A stretch of DNA of 64,000 bases from Aristolochia californica (lineage: Eukaryota > Streptophyta > Magnoliopsida > Piperales > Aristolochiaceae). The DNA lies in assembly GCA_029961685.1 (NCBI GenBank), contig JARWKL010000005.1:372001-436000 (forward strand), given 5' to 3'. Made by a program: the position numbers and the translations under genes. The notes under the pieces are model-generated. The model did not search any database, was not told where the DNA came from, and saw only the letters and a program-made list of their open reading frames with translations. This document shows positions 11,280 through 23,449 of this stretch, in pieces. Position 1 is the first letter of the stretch; each line of letters starts with the position of its first letter.

Positions 11280-13608
11280 ATGTCACGGTCAGACCTCACT
11301 TTCATGCCACTGCCATGGCTTCTCCTGCTTCATCTCCTGGCCTTTACGGTCCATGCACGTGGACCGCCCAAAATTCCCGCCGTCATCGTCTTCGGCGATT
11401 CCTCTGCGGATCCAGGCAACAACAACCACATCCCCACGATCGTCAAGAGCAACTTCCCGCCTTACGGCCGGGACTTCCCCGGGGGCCGGCCGACGGGGAG
11501 GTTCTCCAACGGCCGACTCGCTACCGACTTCATTTCGGAAGCTGTGAGCGTCAAGCCGGAGGTCCCCGCCTACTTGGATCCCGCGTATGATATCCACGAC
11601 TTCGCCACCGGTGTCTCGTTTGCCTCCGCCGGGACCGGTCTCGACAACAACACCTCCGCCGCCCCTGTAAGTCCCTCGCACGTACCCATGGTTATTGCAG
11701 AGGTTGAAACTTGTTGCTGACACTATGAAAAAATTTAAAAACAAAAAAAAATTGCAGGATGTGATTCCTTTATGGAAGGAGCTGCAGTACTTCAGAGAGT
11801 ACAAGCGCAGGCTGAGAGGTTTCATGGGTAAGACGAATGCGAGCAAGCTGTTGAATGACGCATTGTACGTGATCAGCATCGGAACGAACGATTTCGTCGA
11901 GAATTACTACTTGTTGCCCACAACATCAGCCCTCTTCACGGTCGCCCAGTACCAGGACTTCCTGCTAGCGATCGTCAGGGACCTTGTCAAGGAGATCTAT
12001 CATCTTGGTGGCCGGAAGTTCTCCATGACAAGCCTTCCCCCGATGGGGTGCTTCCCGTTGGAAAGAACAGCCAGTATGCTGGGCAGCTATGGCTGCAACC
12101 AGGAGCAGAACGAAGCGGCCGTTGGTTACAACAAGAAGCTCAAGGCAATGGCGGAGGAGCTGAATTCAGAACTTCATGCCGCCAAATTGGAGTACGCAGA
12201 CACTTACAGAATCTGGACGGAAATTCTAGAGCATCCCTCCTCATTCGGTAAGTCGGCCTCATCATCAACCTCTAAAACAATGAAAATCAGTTAAAATTGA
12301 GGGAAACTAATCTGAACTAGATGATCCATAGCCATGACTACCAACAGCATGGAGAGACGAAAATGGAAGAAAATTCGTCCAACTGAACGGAAATAATCAT
12401 CTTCACAAGGTTTTGAGAATTTCATAAAACCTACCCGTTTTTTTTTTTTTAAAAAAACGTAATTGGCCATGGCATGACAGGTTCTGTTCAACCATGTTCT
12501 GTCATTGACACAATCGAGATGATAACATAAATGAAAATGTTGGCATATTTCGGAGAGATCCCATTAACCAATTTTAGTTTTCTTTGCCTTTTATTATTGA
12601 TCGTGCCTTCATTGAAAACCAAAATAAGGAGAAATTTGTTTTATCTTTCATTAATTTTTAAATTAATTTTTTATTAAAAATATTCATTTTAACTGGTTTT
12701 CTTGTGTTTGTGCTGTTATAAGAAATAATAAAAAAATTATTTATAATATTCATGTGTATATCATAAATAATAAAAAACAACTATAGTGCTTCTTGGTTTA
12801 TTTTACCTGTATTTTTCTATCAGAATAATAAAAAAACGAGTACAGGGTACAGAGAGTGAAAGAACAAATCTTGATGGTGAAAGGAAAAATTAGTTACCAA
12901 AGAAGAAGTATTTTAACAAGTTATTGGATTCAATAAATAAAGGGTAGGGACATCCCGATAAGGCTGGTCCACTAATTGAACTGCCTAGGATAGGAAAGGG
13001 AATGCAGATGACAAGTACAGGGTCTAGAGAGTGAAAGAACAAATCTTAATGGTGAAAGGACTACAGGGCTTCCAAATTTCTCACTGGTTTTCTGCCAGAG
13101 CATATTGTACTTCAAAGAACATGACTCCCCCTGGTTGCACATGCTGTTGAATTGGTGGGCTGGCCAACTATGTTTCCACATGGACTAAGATTTGATGAAC
13201 ATAGTGTTAATGTCAGTAAGAAAAGTAGAAAACCCTTCGCTGCAATAATTTTGAGATTTTAAGACATCCCCATAAATCTCCTTGTCAACATTCATCACTA
13301 GGAAAGGTCAACAAGAGTAATGGCATCTTGACATTAGTTGGTTCAATCCACAGTTTAGGTGAACATCTCTCTTCCAATCACTACAAGGTCTGCTTAATCT
13401 TATACATCTCTTCCTGTGCCAAGGGATTGAGAACACAGACGTCGGATGTTGCGCCACCGGAGAATTCGAGCTTGGCTATCTCTGCAACAAATGGAGCCCT
13501 TACACATGTCCAGATGCAAGCAAATATGTGTTCTGGGATGCCTTTCACCCCACAGAGAAGACATACAAAATTGTAGCTGATTATGTGCTTAAGACCAGTT
13601 CACCATAG
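11280..13608 (+). CDS. GDSL-type esterase/lipase (SGNH hydrolase), copy B
   Basis: Tandem paralogue of copy A, with the same predicted secreted acyl-ester hydrolase activity and an unknown substrate. Exons are 11280-11666, 11758-12247 and 13424-13608 (353 aa). The first ATG gives a leucine-rich signal peptide (residues 1 to about 27). Block I FGDSSADPGNNN, GRPTGRFSNGRLATDFI, block III SIGTNDF, the PPMGCFPLER motif and the last-exon block DAFHPTEKTY are all present, so the Ser-Asp-His set is complete. Intron 1 is 91 bp; intron 2 is about 1.2 kb and contains a 44-bp direct repeat. The last acceptor (tgtgccaag|GG) is less pyrimidine-rich than usual, but the phase and protein match copy A exactly. 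Exon GC is very high. It ends about 430 bp from the convergent SOBER1-like pseudogene. Confidence 0.93.
12841..13060. repeat. 44-bp direct repeat in GDSL-B intron 2
   Basis: 'acagggtacagagagtgaaa' near 12843 recurs as 'acagggtctagagagtgaaa' near 13017. Each copy continues through the same 'gaacaaatctt.atggtgaaagga' segment. The copies are separated by about 130 bp, and no coding function is seen. Confidence 0.7.
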
Positions 13609-15199
13609 TCTTATGCAAGTGTAATTAGCATTTCAGATGATGATACTGGTGTCAGATTTTCTCCTGTATAAATACTAAACAGTGGAGAAAATGCTTCCCA
13701 AGGACAGGTTGAGTGATCCATCTTAGTTTTATCATGCAACAATGTTTGGAAAAGGAGATTTCAATGCTATTTACCATTTCATTTGCCTACTATAGCTGCC
13801 ACATCAAAACAGAGTAGGAGTTGCCTTTATATGGAGGGTAATTATAATCATTAAATGTTCCTGGCCCATATTGGGTAGAGAATGAAGATTCAGCACATCC
13901 TGCGTCCACCATCATGTGATTCATTAAACACTAACTGCATAAATGGCTTTCTGGGGTCCACCACACTTTTAACCATTTGAGCTCACTAATGGAAAGACAA
14001 CCATATTGGAGGCAAAACTTTAAAAGCAACACCTTATGATGAGCTCTGTAGATGAGTTTTATCCATGACTCTAAGTGATCGTAATTCTGCACTACTTATT
14101 GAGTGGCCCAGATCTGGATATGCCTGCATTTGCAAGACAACTCAGATTTGGTAAAATGAAATGTACGAGGAGGATATCATCAAGACAGTGCAGGGAAAAA
14201 CCTTCACTACCTTGAACTCACAACTGAAGCCGGCCTGTTGGAGGAATAGTGGACCTGCTTTCCCAACTTCAAATAGTACTGTTCGATCAGCCATACCATG
14301 AGACCAAAAGATTGGTGTCTGCAAACAGCTTTATACGTTCAGTCAACATGAAAACTAACATGAACATAGCTACAGGGAACATTGCAAGTTTCACCACCAG
14401 ATGAAATGTGCTCAATAGATCACACTGATATCTTTGCAGAACTTTAATCTGGATCACCAATGCAAATTTCACAATTGGACCGAGTGTTCAAAAAGGAAGG
14501 ACAAACCTTTTTGGCTTCAAGAGTAATTTCATCAATAAATTGAAAAGGACCCGTCCACTAAAAACAGCACCTCCACCCAGAGTTTTTTGGATAAAGTAAC
14601 ACACTTGCAAAGGTTAACGCACCTGCCAAGTTGACAACATTATTTGTGAACATGGATATGGGTAGGGAATTAATCAAAGTGACAAAGATAACTTATACCG
14701 CCTTGGGTAAATCCATAAACAAAGACATTTCCAGGATTTGTGCCAGCAGCTACTTTATTGTCTATCATTGCATGCACATTTTGAACTGCTTTTAGGAGTC
14801 CTTTTTCATCTTTTGGGGATTCCTGATACAATCCATAGGATCCTTATTAACAACCACTTCTCAACAACAGAATAATAAAATGGTTTATAAAAATAGTCAT
14901 ACCAATCATTTGAAATGGACATTGCTTTTCTTCTAACAATTAAACCAATCTAAATCCATCCTTCCTTAAGTCCCATAGGTTTATCTTCCCAGTTAAACTC
15001 CATCCTTCAACTCCACACAGGATTTGAAAATACAGATACGTTGTTTTGTGGACTTATGGCAGTAATGGGTATCTCATAAATGTCAAACCAGGAAGGCATC
15101 ACAGCACCATCTACAAGAAGGAAGAGGCCATCATTATTCGATCTAATTATGAGAAATGAGAAGAACAAAATGATGAATATGGGATAGCAACATCCCATC

Positions 15200-17300
15200 T
15201 GACACGTTCATGGTAGCAGACCATACAATGAATATGTTTCATTACAAAAAGCATATGAGACAAATAATTTAAATGAGATTAATGCATTTCAACCATAAAA
15301 AAGAGCAATTCATAAAAATGCTGGAAACCTTCCAGGCATCAGTTGATATCACAGCTAAGGGATTCAAGAGTCTTGCAGCAAAACCCATTTTCATTTAAAA
15401 AGAAATTCAGAGACACATAGAATGAAGTTTAGTGTTGTTGAATAATAAGCAGTTACATCACCAAGTGCAACCATGCAGAGGCAAATTAAATTGTGGATGA
15501 TTTCCCAAGCATCTAGGACATTTCGCATGATAAATGAAGCCTAGAACACTCTCCTTCCCTTTTCTACATCCTTTTGACATAATCTCTATCAAAGTTCTTG
15601 AACCAGAACCTTCATTTGTAATCCTTCCCTTATGTGAAGCCTAGAAGTGATGATAAAGTTTATAATGCTCTACCTGGTTTGCAGAACCTTGCAGAGCATA
15701 TAAGGAGTTTCCTCAGTTCTCAGACATCAGACGTTGATCACAACTATATCAATGGGTTGAAGCCATACATGAAGGCAATGACAAGAATCCAATCAAGAAC
15801 AAGTTTCTGAAAAGACCAAAAGCATGCTCATTTTGCTCTAGTGAAAATAGGTAGCCATCCAGCTTTAGACCTCTATATGCTACCTTCCGTGAATTCAGAA
15901 GACCCTATATGCATTTTTTATCCCATCAATTATTGCTAAACGTTCCCATTATCCTTCTTCCTTAGAATGTGCATAGATGTCTAGCAATTCATCTCAACCC
16001 TCCGGTGGGTAGCACAATCTCTGATTGCATTCCTATCAACAAGTCAAAGGTTTCTGTAGCACTAGGGAAAAGCCCAAAAAGAAAGTGAATAGAAGAAAGA
16101 AAAACCAAAATTGATAAGAAAGTAACAGGCATATAAGAGCATGTTTATGTTCAGCCAATCATTTTTTTTATAGAGAGAGGCAGCAGCTTCTTCAAATCAT
16201 CATCTTGTCTACATGCTGCATACCATGTACGACTCTTAGTCAAAATTGCTGGCGATTCTCTTCATCTAACGTTAGAATCAGTGAAGGAGGATTAATTACC
16301 TTAAATTGTCACTTCCACACAGACCTTCAAGTCTCCCTTCTGACTGCACTGACCGACAGAATGGATTCGTGCCCAATCTCCTAACATGGGACCCCCATCA
16401 ACTAGGTCCCCCATCAACCAACCCAAGAAAAGACAATAGAATGAAAGTAGAACTACCTTATTCTGACAGGCATAGTAGCCATATCAAATCCATCTAAATC
16501 AGTCATCCACTCTCTTAAATGTCACTTTCAAAATATTGATGGATGTATTTAAAGAGGAGAAGGGTCTCAAAGGTGATCTCTGTAATAGCAAATGGTGGAA
16601 TTATTGAATCTCATCTCTTTAAGTAGAAGTATGTTCACTTGCTGAAGCTTAAAGGCCTACACAACATGTCTCGGAAGAGGTGGTAAATCTCAGGATACAA
16701 TACAGAAACAAATGCCCTCTGTTTATTGATCCTTATCACAAGGAATAGACATAACCACAACATCCAGCTCCCTTGCTCTTTATTATGCTGCTGCTGCTGC
16801 TGCTGCTGTATGTTTGGGAGGACACTGGATCCAATTAAGCCTCAATGCTTGATCTTCTCAGTTTTTCTCCAATATCAGGAGATCCCATCAGATTGTTAAA
16901 CATTAAGCTGGGTTATAGAGCTTTGGTTTCAAATCATAATCTGTTGATGTTTACACCCATAGGAATACTCATTAAGAGGCTTCTAGCCATGGGGAGAAAC
17001 TGTATTTTTTTCCTGCGAGCCACATTTAAAAGAATCTAGAAAAGAGAGGCAATGAGTTGCCATTACTCCAACTGGCAATATGGAAACATATACAGTTAGA
17101 CACTGGTGAATGCAATCCTTGGCAAAGCAACATGCCTTGCAGCCCCAGATGGCATTTGCACTATAACAAATGATTTCTGGTTCCTCTCCTGTACACTGGA
17201 AGCCAAAGAATCATCAAAGAAGGCAACTGCAATTCCCAACAGTGATGCTAAAGATAAAATATTCATGAGCAGGACATGGCAGATATCAAAGTAATTTATT
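15200..17300. other. Intron 1 filler of the SOBER1-like pseudogene
   Basis: Moderately AT-rich sequence with no recognised exon on either strand. It contains a (CTG)n trinucleotide microsatellite of about seven units near 16788-16809. Short open frames lack family features. Confidence 0.5.
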
Positions 17301-17309
17301 GTCTTTCAT

Positions 17310-18300
17310 TGTAAGGAAAAAAATTGAAATTTTCTTTTTTGAAATAATGGATGAATTTTTATCACAGAGAAAGAACAGAAGAAGGAAGGGCCTGGGCCTC
17401 CTAAGATACAAGAGGGAAGGAATTTCCCACAGATAGGACAAGTGGGAAACACCTTCCGTAGCCAGGGAGTATGACTCCTTATTGGTTTCCCTAGGGAGGA
17501 GCTGCAGGATAGGGCAATTGAGACACTGAAGCCTCTAATTTCATCATAAATGTATCTAAAACACCACAAGGGGGAGGTCTAATCCGACATCCAGCTAATC
17601 AACATCTTTTGAATCTCCTTCAAAAATGACCGGAACTGAAAATCTTTGCCTGAAAAGTTGAAGGCCTTGCAAGAGAGGTTTGGTTTCTCTACTGCAGAGT
17701 CAGTAATCTCAATGGGACCAGAAAATTCTAGAAGACCAGACCCCTTATGGTCCAAACAATGCCTGGAATTATAGCTGGGCCTAGATTACGGAACGAACTG
17801 CCATCAAAATTAAGTTTCAGCGAGCCAGGCGAGACCAAGAACGAGCTGAGAAGGGCTTGATAGGAGAAAGAGGCAACTAATTTCCAATGCTTTCTGATTA
17901 CTGAGAGAGGCAGAGGAGGAAGCCCTTTTAAGGAACTTGCCCAAGTCAAGACAGTGTAAAGAAGCTTTTGTATGAGCCCTCCAATGGACGTGGATGATCT
18001 GCTAAATGTTCCGGTGTTCCTTTCATTCCACAGGAACCAAGTGACAGCAGCAACGGATGCTCTCCAGAGGTGCTGGCCAATCTTTGGCATTTTCCAAGAC
18101 TGGCACTGGATAATAAGGTCTTGGAAGGAAGCTGAGAGACATGTCTGGATTCCAAATTTTCTCAGGATTGCAGACCGGACTAAGGCACTGAAGGGACAAT
18201 AATTAGCAAGTGATCCACTGTTTCCTCAGAAGAAAGGCATAACTTGCATAATGAGTTGACTGTTAGGCAGCCACGTTTATGGAGCTCATCATAGGTGAGA
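17310..18300 (-). mobile_element. LINE (L1-type) 3' remnant: zf-RVT and RNase H region
   Basis: Reading the minus strand, a reverse-transcriptase zinc-binding region (C-x2-C, then DHLLINCPF) appears near 18240-18150. It is followed by WFLWNERNTGTFSR near 18035 and an RNase H-like start, LKLNFDGSSFRN, near 17810. These are the usual last domains of plant LINE ORF2. At least one frameshift separates the zinc region from the rest. The 3' end runs out near 17310 at an A-rich (T-rich on minus) stretch. Reverse transcriptase and endonuclease are missing, so it is a dead 5'-truncated copy lying in intron 1 of the SOBER1-like pseudogene, in the same orientation as that gene. Confidence 0.8.
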
Positions 18301-19870
18301 ATCTTCTTTCAGTTTGAAAACATCTTGTGGAAGAATACAAATGCTGATTTCAAAATGAAAATTTAAAAGAGAAAACAATGAAACTTGAGTCGGATGAAAA
18401 AATGGACTTAGATGCAAACCAGCTTCTCTATCAATGATCGCAGAAATAGTACACAAAATGTCATAGCTTGATTTCACCTCAAATTGCTGATGAGAAAATG
18501 CCCATACTTTTGCAAGATATTGCTGGTTAGAACTCATCTAATGGAACCAGCAAGTATACTCCACCTCCCTTGGGGTTTGTTTTTGTGCAAGTCAATTTTT
18601 AGATAAGTTTGTTATAGAGCCCCAATTCACCAAGTTTTTTCCTTTGTAATATTGCCAATGAACATGTTACATTCAGTTGTAGCAGAAGTTGGAGTTTTCT
18701 CAAAAAAATTCAAGAGATTTAATGACACCTTCTAGTACGGCAGACTAATCTAATGTTATTGGTGTGAATGAGCCAACCTAGGAGTAAGCAGAAATTGTAG
18801 AGCAAAATCATAAATATCGTGATCGATAACTATTTCATCCTCTTGTGAGACAAAGGCAACCAAGCAGAGTCCAGCAAAAGAGCACATACCAACTGTTATT
18901 AAATACTAATTCCTATTTTGAGATAATTTTATACTTCTTCTTTCTTTGTTTCTCCCAAGATCCTCGTATGCAATTTTATATCAATCCTTCTGTTGTTTCT
19001 TAATTTAGATTTTAAAAAAAAAGTCTTACCAATGACAAAAAAAGTAAATAAAGATTCCAGAACTCTTGGAGACAATGGAGCCATTAGAGCGTCAATATTC
19101 TCTTCTCCACTATCAACAAGAGCAAAAAAACTAAAACAACTTTTGGGCTTAAGACTTCTCAGAAAAGGATGAATATTTAATCTTAGTATTAAAACTGAAA
19201 TATAGAGCCGGCAGTAGCTTTAAAGCATTATAAATACACATTCAAAATTATATTCTTTAATTGCATGCCAATTTATGTAGTTAATCTAATTTATATCCTC
19301 TGCATATACCAATAAAAATATGGTCTAGTTGCACATGAGTAATAGGTGAGTTCACTATGAAAAATCAAATAACCATGGAATAATCTGCTAAGCATATCTG
19401 ACAACATAGTGCTGATTTTGCAGTTGGTTAGCCCAAAACAAAAGCGAAAAATAGATTAAAAACAAAATTATGCAGATCAGAGACTTCATGGCATTTAGTA
19501 TTTACTCTCCATGACAAACAAAATTACACACACAGAAAGAAAGAAAAAAAGAAAAATTTCTTTTTTAAAAAGCAAGAAAGAAAAAAGACAGTGAAGATTA
19601 GCAGGTAAAGAAAACGAAAAAAATGGCGCAGTCACATTAAAAATTCCCAACGGAAAAAAAAAAATTAAAGCCACAGCAAAGCACTTGTTCAAGGAATATA
19701 ATATCTAGAGGAGGAATTCCATCCTCCACAGCCCATACACAGAATAAAAAAATGCAAAAATCGGAACTTTCGGAAGTGAGATCTCACAAAGAAAATTCTG
19801 AAACCGAAATGAATGAACAAATACCCAAAATGCGAAGAAGAGAAACAGGATACAATCTCTAACTGTACCA
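18301..19870. other. Intron 1 filler of the SOBER1-like pseudogene, upstream part
   Basis: AT-rich with A-rich tracts near 19540-19670. No exon or named element is recognised. Confidence 0.45.
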
Positions 19871-20347
19871 GACTTTTGCAAGAGACAGGAGTTGAAGGCG
19901 CAGAAGGGAAGGACCAGACGGCGTTTCTAAATCCAGGTGAAGCTAAGAAAGCTCTGATGGGCTCGTTTGCAGGACCAGAGTCCCCCAATCCGTGGAGCCA
20001 CAGAAGGAAACTTCTAGCCATGAAACCTCCTGTCTCCGAAGGAGCAGTACTCTGTCGGGAGAAAAAACAGACGAAGAGAGAGGTAGCTAAGAAGGTGACG
20101 GTCAAAAGAGAAACGGGTTTCAGAAACAAAGACAAGGAAGGTAACACTTTCATGGACCTCCAGGCAAGCACACCCACCAACCATGGTTTATCACAGTTTT
20201 ACACTTACAGCAAACACCCATTCCTCTAATGGCCAAGACAACATTCATGCACAGGATGCCTCCTCATCTGCACCATCTTCACCAAACCTACTCTTGCACA
20301 GGATGCCCCTGAAACAAACTTCAACTCCTCCCAGAAATCGCTCGGGC

Positions 20348-20815
20348 AGATTATCATCCAGGATGATGCCGAGCCGGAGACGGAGGACGCGGCGAGCTTC
20401 CAACGGCATTGCATCGTTGTGGGTCATTAACTTCTGTTTCATTCACCTGCAATGGAGCTTTAACGAGGAATAGATTTTTCCTTGATTCAGCCTTTCAAGG
20501 AGCTTCTTGCCCTGTTTTTTGTTTTTCTCATTTTTTTCCTTTGTCATGGTAATGAAATGACATTCATTTTGGAAGAATCAGAGATTATCATCCAGGATGA
20601 TGCCGAGCCGGAGACGGAGGACGCGGCGAGCTTCCAACGGCATTGCATCGTTGTGGGTCATTAACTTCTGTTTCATTCACCTGCAATGGAGCTTTAACGA
20701 GGAATAGATTTTTCCTTGATTCAGCCTTTCAAGGAGCTTCTTGCCCTGTTTTTTGTTTTTCTCATTTTTTTCCTTTGTCATGGTAATGAAATGACATTCA
20801 TTTTGGAAGAATCAG
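20348..20815. repeat. Near-perfect 234-bp tandem duplication
   Basis: The unit starting 'agattatcatccaggatgat' at 20348 is followed directly by a second copy at 20582 that is almost identical over 234 bp and ends 'ggaagaatcag'. On the plus strand each copy has a frame (IIIQDDAEPETEDAASF, ending VVGH and a stop) that could be the end of a protein I cannot name. The minus strand is also partly open. The very low divergence implies a recent event, or an assembly duplication. It lies upstream of the SOBER1-like start and downstream of the bS21c gene. Confidence 0.9.
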
Positions 20816-21200
20816 GTTTATCAACTAGAATTTGGACTCTCTTCCTCAAGAAAATGCTTTCTGTTTGATTTTGGATAACTTGTAAATTTTGGGTTTTGCC
20901 TGAATTAGAAACTGAAAAGGGTTTAATTCCGATTTGAACCAGGCTAATTTGATCCGGATTTGACAACATTGAAAAGTAGGAATAAAATAACATAAAAATA
21001 ACAAATAACAAATTCAGAAACTCTACAAATCCACATCTTTGGGGATAAAAAAGTGAAAGAAGGGAACAAGGAAAAAACATGAAAGCAAGCTCTTAACAAA
21101 GCAAATACACAAATTGCAGAGGAGTGAATCATATCTGCACAATCGCTAGAGCGATTCCTGAAGAAATCAAGTCGGTAAATCAAAAAGAAAGATAATTTTC

Positions 21201-22032
21201 TCAAGGCATTTCCCAGTTGTCTTCGTTATCTTCCCTGGATTTTCCTTTCTTTGTTGCATCCGCATCGGCTGATGATGGCGATTGGATTCTGAATCCCGAT
21301 CGTCTGAAACCGCAATAAAAAAAGAGAACATATTAAAACTCCAGCAAATTTTTGGCGCATCAGTAGATCGAGCATGTTTCTCTGATAAACGAAGCATTTG
21401 TTCGTATCTCAGATCGTTATGTTCGTGATGAACTGAGTGATCAAACAAGTTTCCATCGATCAAAAGTAAATATTTTCACATTCAATGATTTCTTTAAGAT
21501 TGGATAGTTCGGAATCAAATCCGCTCGAAGAAAAAACCAATTTTCATGAAAAATCAAGATTTCAGAGCTCGAATAATCGATAATTATTTGAAAACAACAG
21601 GCACGCATCTGTTTTTTTTTTTTTTTTTCCAGTTTACCTCCGTCGATTTCTTCTTCCGGCCTCTCTGGCTTTCCTCTTCTTCTCCTCCTGCTTGTTCTCG
21701 AAGTACCTCCTCCTCTTACACTCCTGGATCACTCCCGCTTTGGACACCTCCCTCCGGAACCTCCTCAGAACCACCTCTTCGCTCTCGCCCTCGCCCACGG
21801 TTATCTGCGCATTGTACGAGAAACAGGAATGAAGAACATTCGCCTGCCTAACCACGGGATTCACTACCGAGAGATTGCCCGGCCTGCTGTTGATCGGAGA
21901 AAATAGACTATCCGCCGTGGCGGAGGCTAAGTTTGGCCGGATGAGAGGGCGGAGTGGAGAAGAAGCCGCCGGTGAGAAAGCGTGGTTTTTGGAGAAAGAC
22001 AATGGGAGAAAATTGAAAGAAGCGATCGCCAT
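21201..22032 (-). CDS. RPS21: Chloroplast 30S ribosomal protein bS21 (nuclear-encoded)
   Basis: Small-subunit plastid ribosomal protein of the bS21c family (GHS1 in Arabidopsis), required for plastid translation. Two exons, 22032-21638 and 21303-21201 (165 aa), joined by a GT-AG intron of 334 bp that contains a run of about 17 T. The ATG at 22032 opens a Ser/Ala/Pro-rich transit peptide of roughly 80 residues with few acidic residues. The bS21 core follows: YNAQITVGEGESEEVVLRRF, then KAGVIQECKRRRYFENKQEE and a strongly basic tail, KRKAREAGRRNRRRR. Exon 2 adds a Ser- and Asp-rich end finishing DNWEMP, a plant-specific extension. No damage is seen. It lies in the same orientation as the SOBER1-like pseudogene, about 1 kb further upstream on the minus strand. 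Confidence 0.95.
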
Positions 22033-22079
22033 TGTTGAGTAAATTTCAGTCTTCCTTCGCTCTGCAGGAAGTGACAAAT

Positions 22080-23330
22080 CTGTTATCCGTTCGCGAGGAA
22101 GAAGATAAGAGAATTACGAAAATACGATATTAAGGAATTTAGCTTCCTCAGTATTTCGATTCCATTGATTTCTGATACCCACGAATTATTAAACTTAAAT
22201 GTCATTAACTTTAATTGTAAATTTAATTATTTAATTTTTTAAAATAAAAATAAAAAAAGTAAAAAATAGGGCTATGTCCCCTTTTCCCTATGATTGAAAC
22301 AGGTTTAAGGGACACCCATCCCTCTTCTTTTATCTTTGAGCAATAAAAATATGATAATATATTTTATTGAACAAAGATGGAAAGAGGGAGGAGGGGGTAG
22401 ACCCTCCCTTATCTTAGTATGGAGGGAGTGTTACCTCATAATATAAGCCTCAGGCATTATGATTAAGATTAAGTAAACAAATGTGGTCTCATTGTTAGTG
22501 AACTTAATAGAATAATCAAATATTAGCTAAATTGCTAATATTACCCTTATTTAATATTTGATATAATAAAAATAAATTATTTAAAAAATATTTTCTCTTT
22601 TTCTTTCAACACCTTTTTTAAAGGGTTTTTTCAATAATAATATATTCACCTCAGTTATTTTTTTTTAAAATAAATATATGTATTAAGGGTGTAAATGTGT
22701 TCTTAGTATTAAATGAGTCATATTAAAATTCTTAAAAGTCATATCAAATATTAAGTCTAAGTTTAATTATTTATACCCATTTAAAAATACCTAACAAGTC
22801 TTGAACTCACTCCACATTCTAGAATAATTTTTTTAAATTATTAAAACATGTGACAAGCGTTACTAAGCATTATGGTTTCTAGAGATTTATGCTACCAAGA
22901 TTTATGTGGCTTGCACCTGTACTATGTAGCATATCCATAGAATCATGTTGGTAGAGAAAAACTGAGAGAGAGAGAGAGAGAATGAACTCCACTTGGGAGG
23001 TATTATTTAGACTTGAGTAGAGTAAGTTGATGGAAATGGACAATTCGATTGATGTCTCACCTTGAAATAATAACGAATCCCAACTAATTTTTTTTTATCC
23101 TATGATATTTATAAGTGATTATTTGATAATTAAAAATCGATGAGGGTTCGAAGCGCAGCGCACACTTCATCTCGATGATTCACAATATATTGTAGAAATC
23201 GGATTCTTGAAATTAAACCGTGGAGATGATTTCGGATTCATGTTATTTATCTACGTGACTTAAACTCGGGTACTCCAATGCGGCTATAGTTTATCTCATA
23301 CGTCCAAGTTTAATCTGATTCACGGTGAGA
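22080..23330. other. AT-rich intergenic spacer between bS21c and the WD40 gene
   Basis: Divergent promoter spacer of about 1.8 kb in total; the right end is described under the W-box entry. It includes an (AG)n microsatellite near 22963-22982. No exon or named element is seen. Confidence 0.5.
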
Positions 23331-23365
23331 TGAACCCAGAAAATTACAGCGGTTAAAGTTTTAGT

Positions 23366-23449
23366 AGTCAAAACAGAGAAAGGATATTCGGTCCAGTCGT
23401 TAATGTTTGAATAGTCAAAAAGACAAAAGCGGTCAACGACAAAGTCAAA
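23366..23449 (-). promoter_or_regulatory. Cluster of four W-box cores upstream of the WD40 gene
   Basis: GTCAA (TTGAC on the minus strand, the WRKY-binding W-box core) occurs at about 23367, 23414, 23432 and 23444, within about 80 bp and 390-470 bp upstream of the start codon. Clustered W-boxes are typical of WRKY-responsive promoters. Function here is inferred. Confidence 0.45.

Larger units (their letters stand above)
14034..20153 (-). pseudogene. SOBER1-like acyl-protein thioesterase/carboxylesterase pseudogene
   Basis: Six exon-like blocks can be aligned by eye to the plant SOBER1/TIPSY1 alpha/beta-hydrolase family: 20153-19874, 15110-15058, 14822-14699, 14622-14507, 14318-14211 and 14123-14034. 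Family motifs are clear: LLWLHGLGDSGPANEP, GAVMPSWFDIYEIP, HAMID, WSHGMADRTVLFE (Asp) and YPDLGHSI (His). Several changes disable it. The nucleophile motif GFSQGG reads GFTQGG, replacing the catalytic Ser. The exon 2 donor reads ATAAGT rather than GTAAGT. The exon 1 donor is a weak GTCTGG. A run of six A in exon 4 shifts the frame into a TAG before the frame is regained. The last exon carries two compensating one-base indels. The N-terminus (residues 1 to about 27) has an added hydrophobic segment not typical of SOBER1. Intron 1 is about 4.8 kb and holds a LINE remnant. Confidence 0.85.

Noticed and set aside
11289..11879. Minus-strand open frame of nearly 200 codons opposite GDSL copy B
   Set aside because: It is an antisense shadow of a GC-rich exon, with Gly/Val/Asp-rich, low-complexity content.
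16788..16809. CTG repeat as a CRISPR-like or functional array
   Set aside because: It is a simple trinucleotide microsatellite in an intron with no spacer structure.
20226..20664. Small acidic protein gene at the 234-bp duplication
   Set aside because: The frame has no start and no upstream exon that I can defend, and both strands are partly open. It is kept as a repeat with an unexplained frame.
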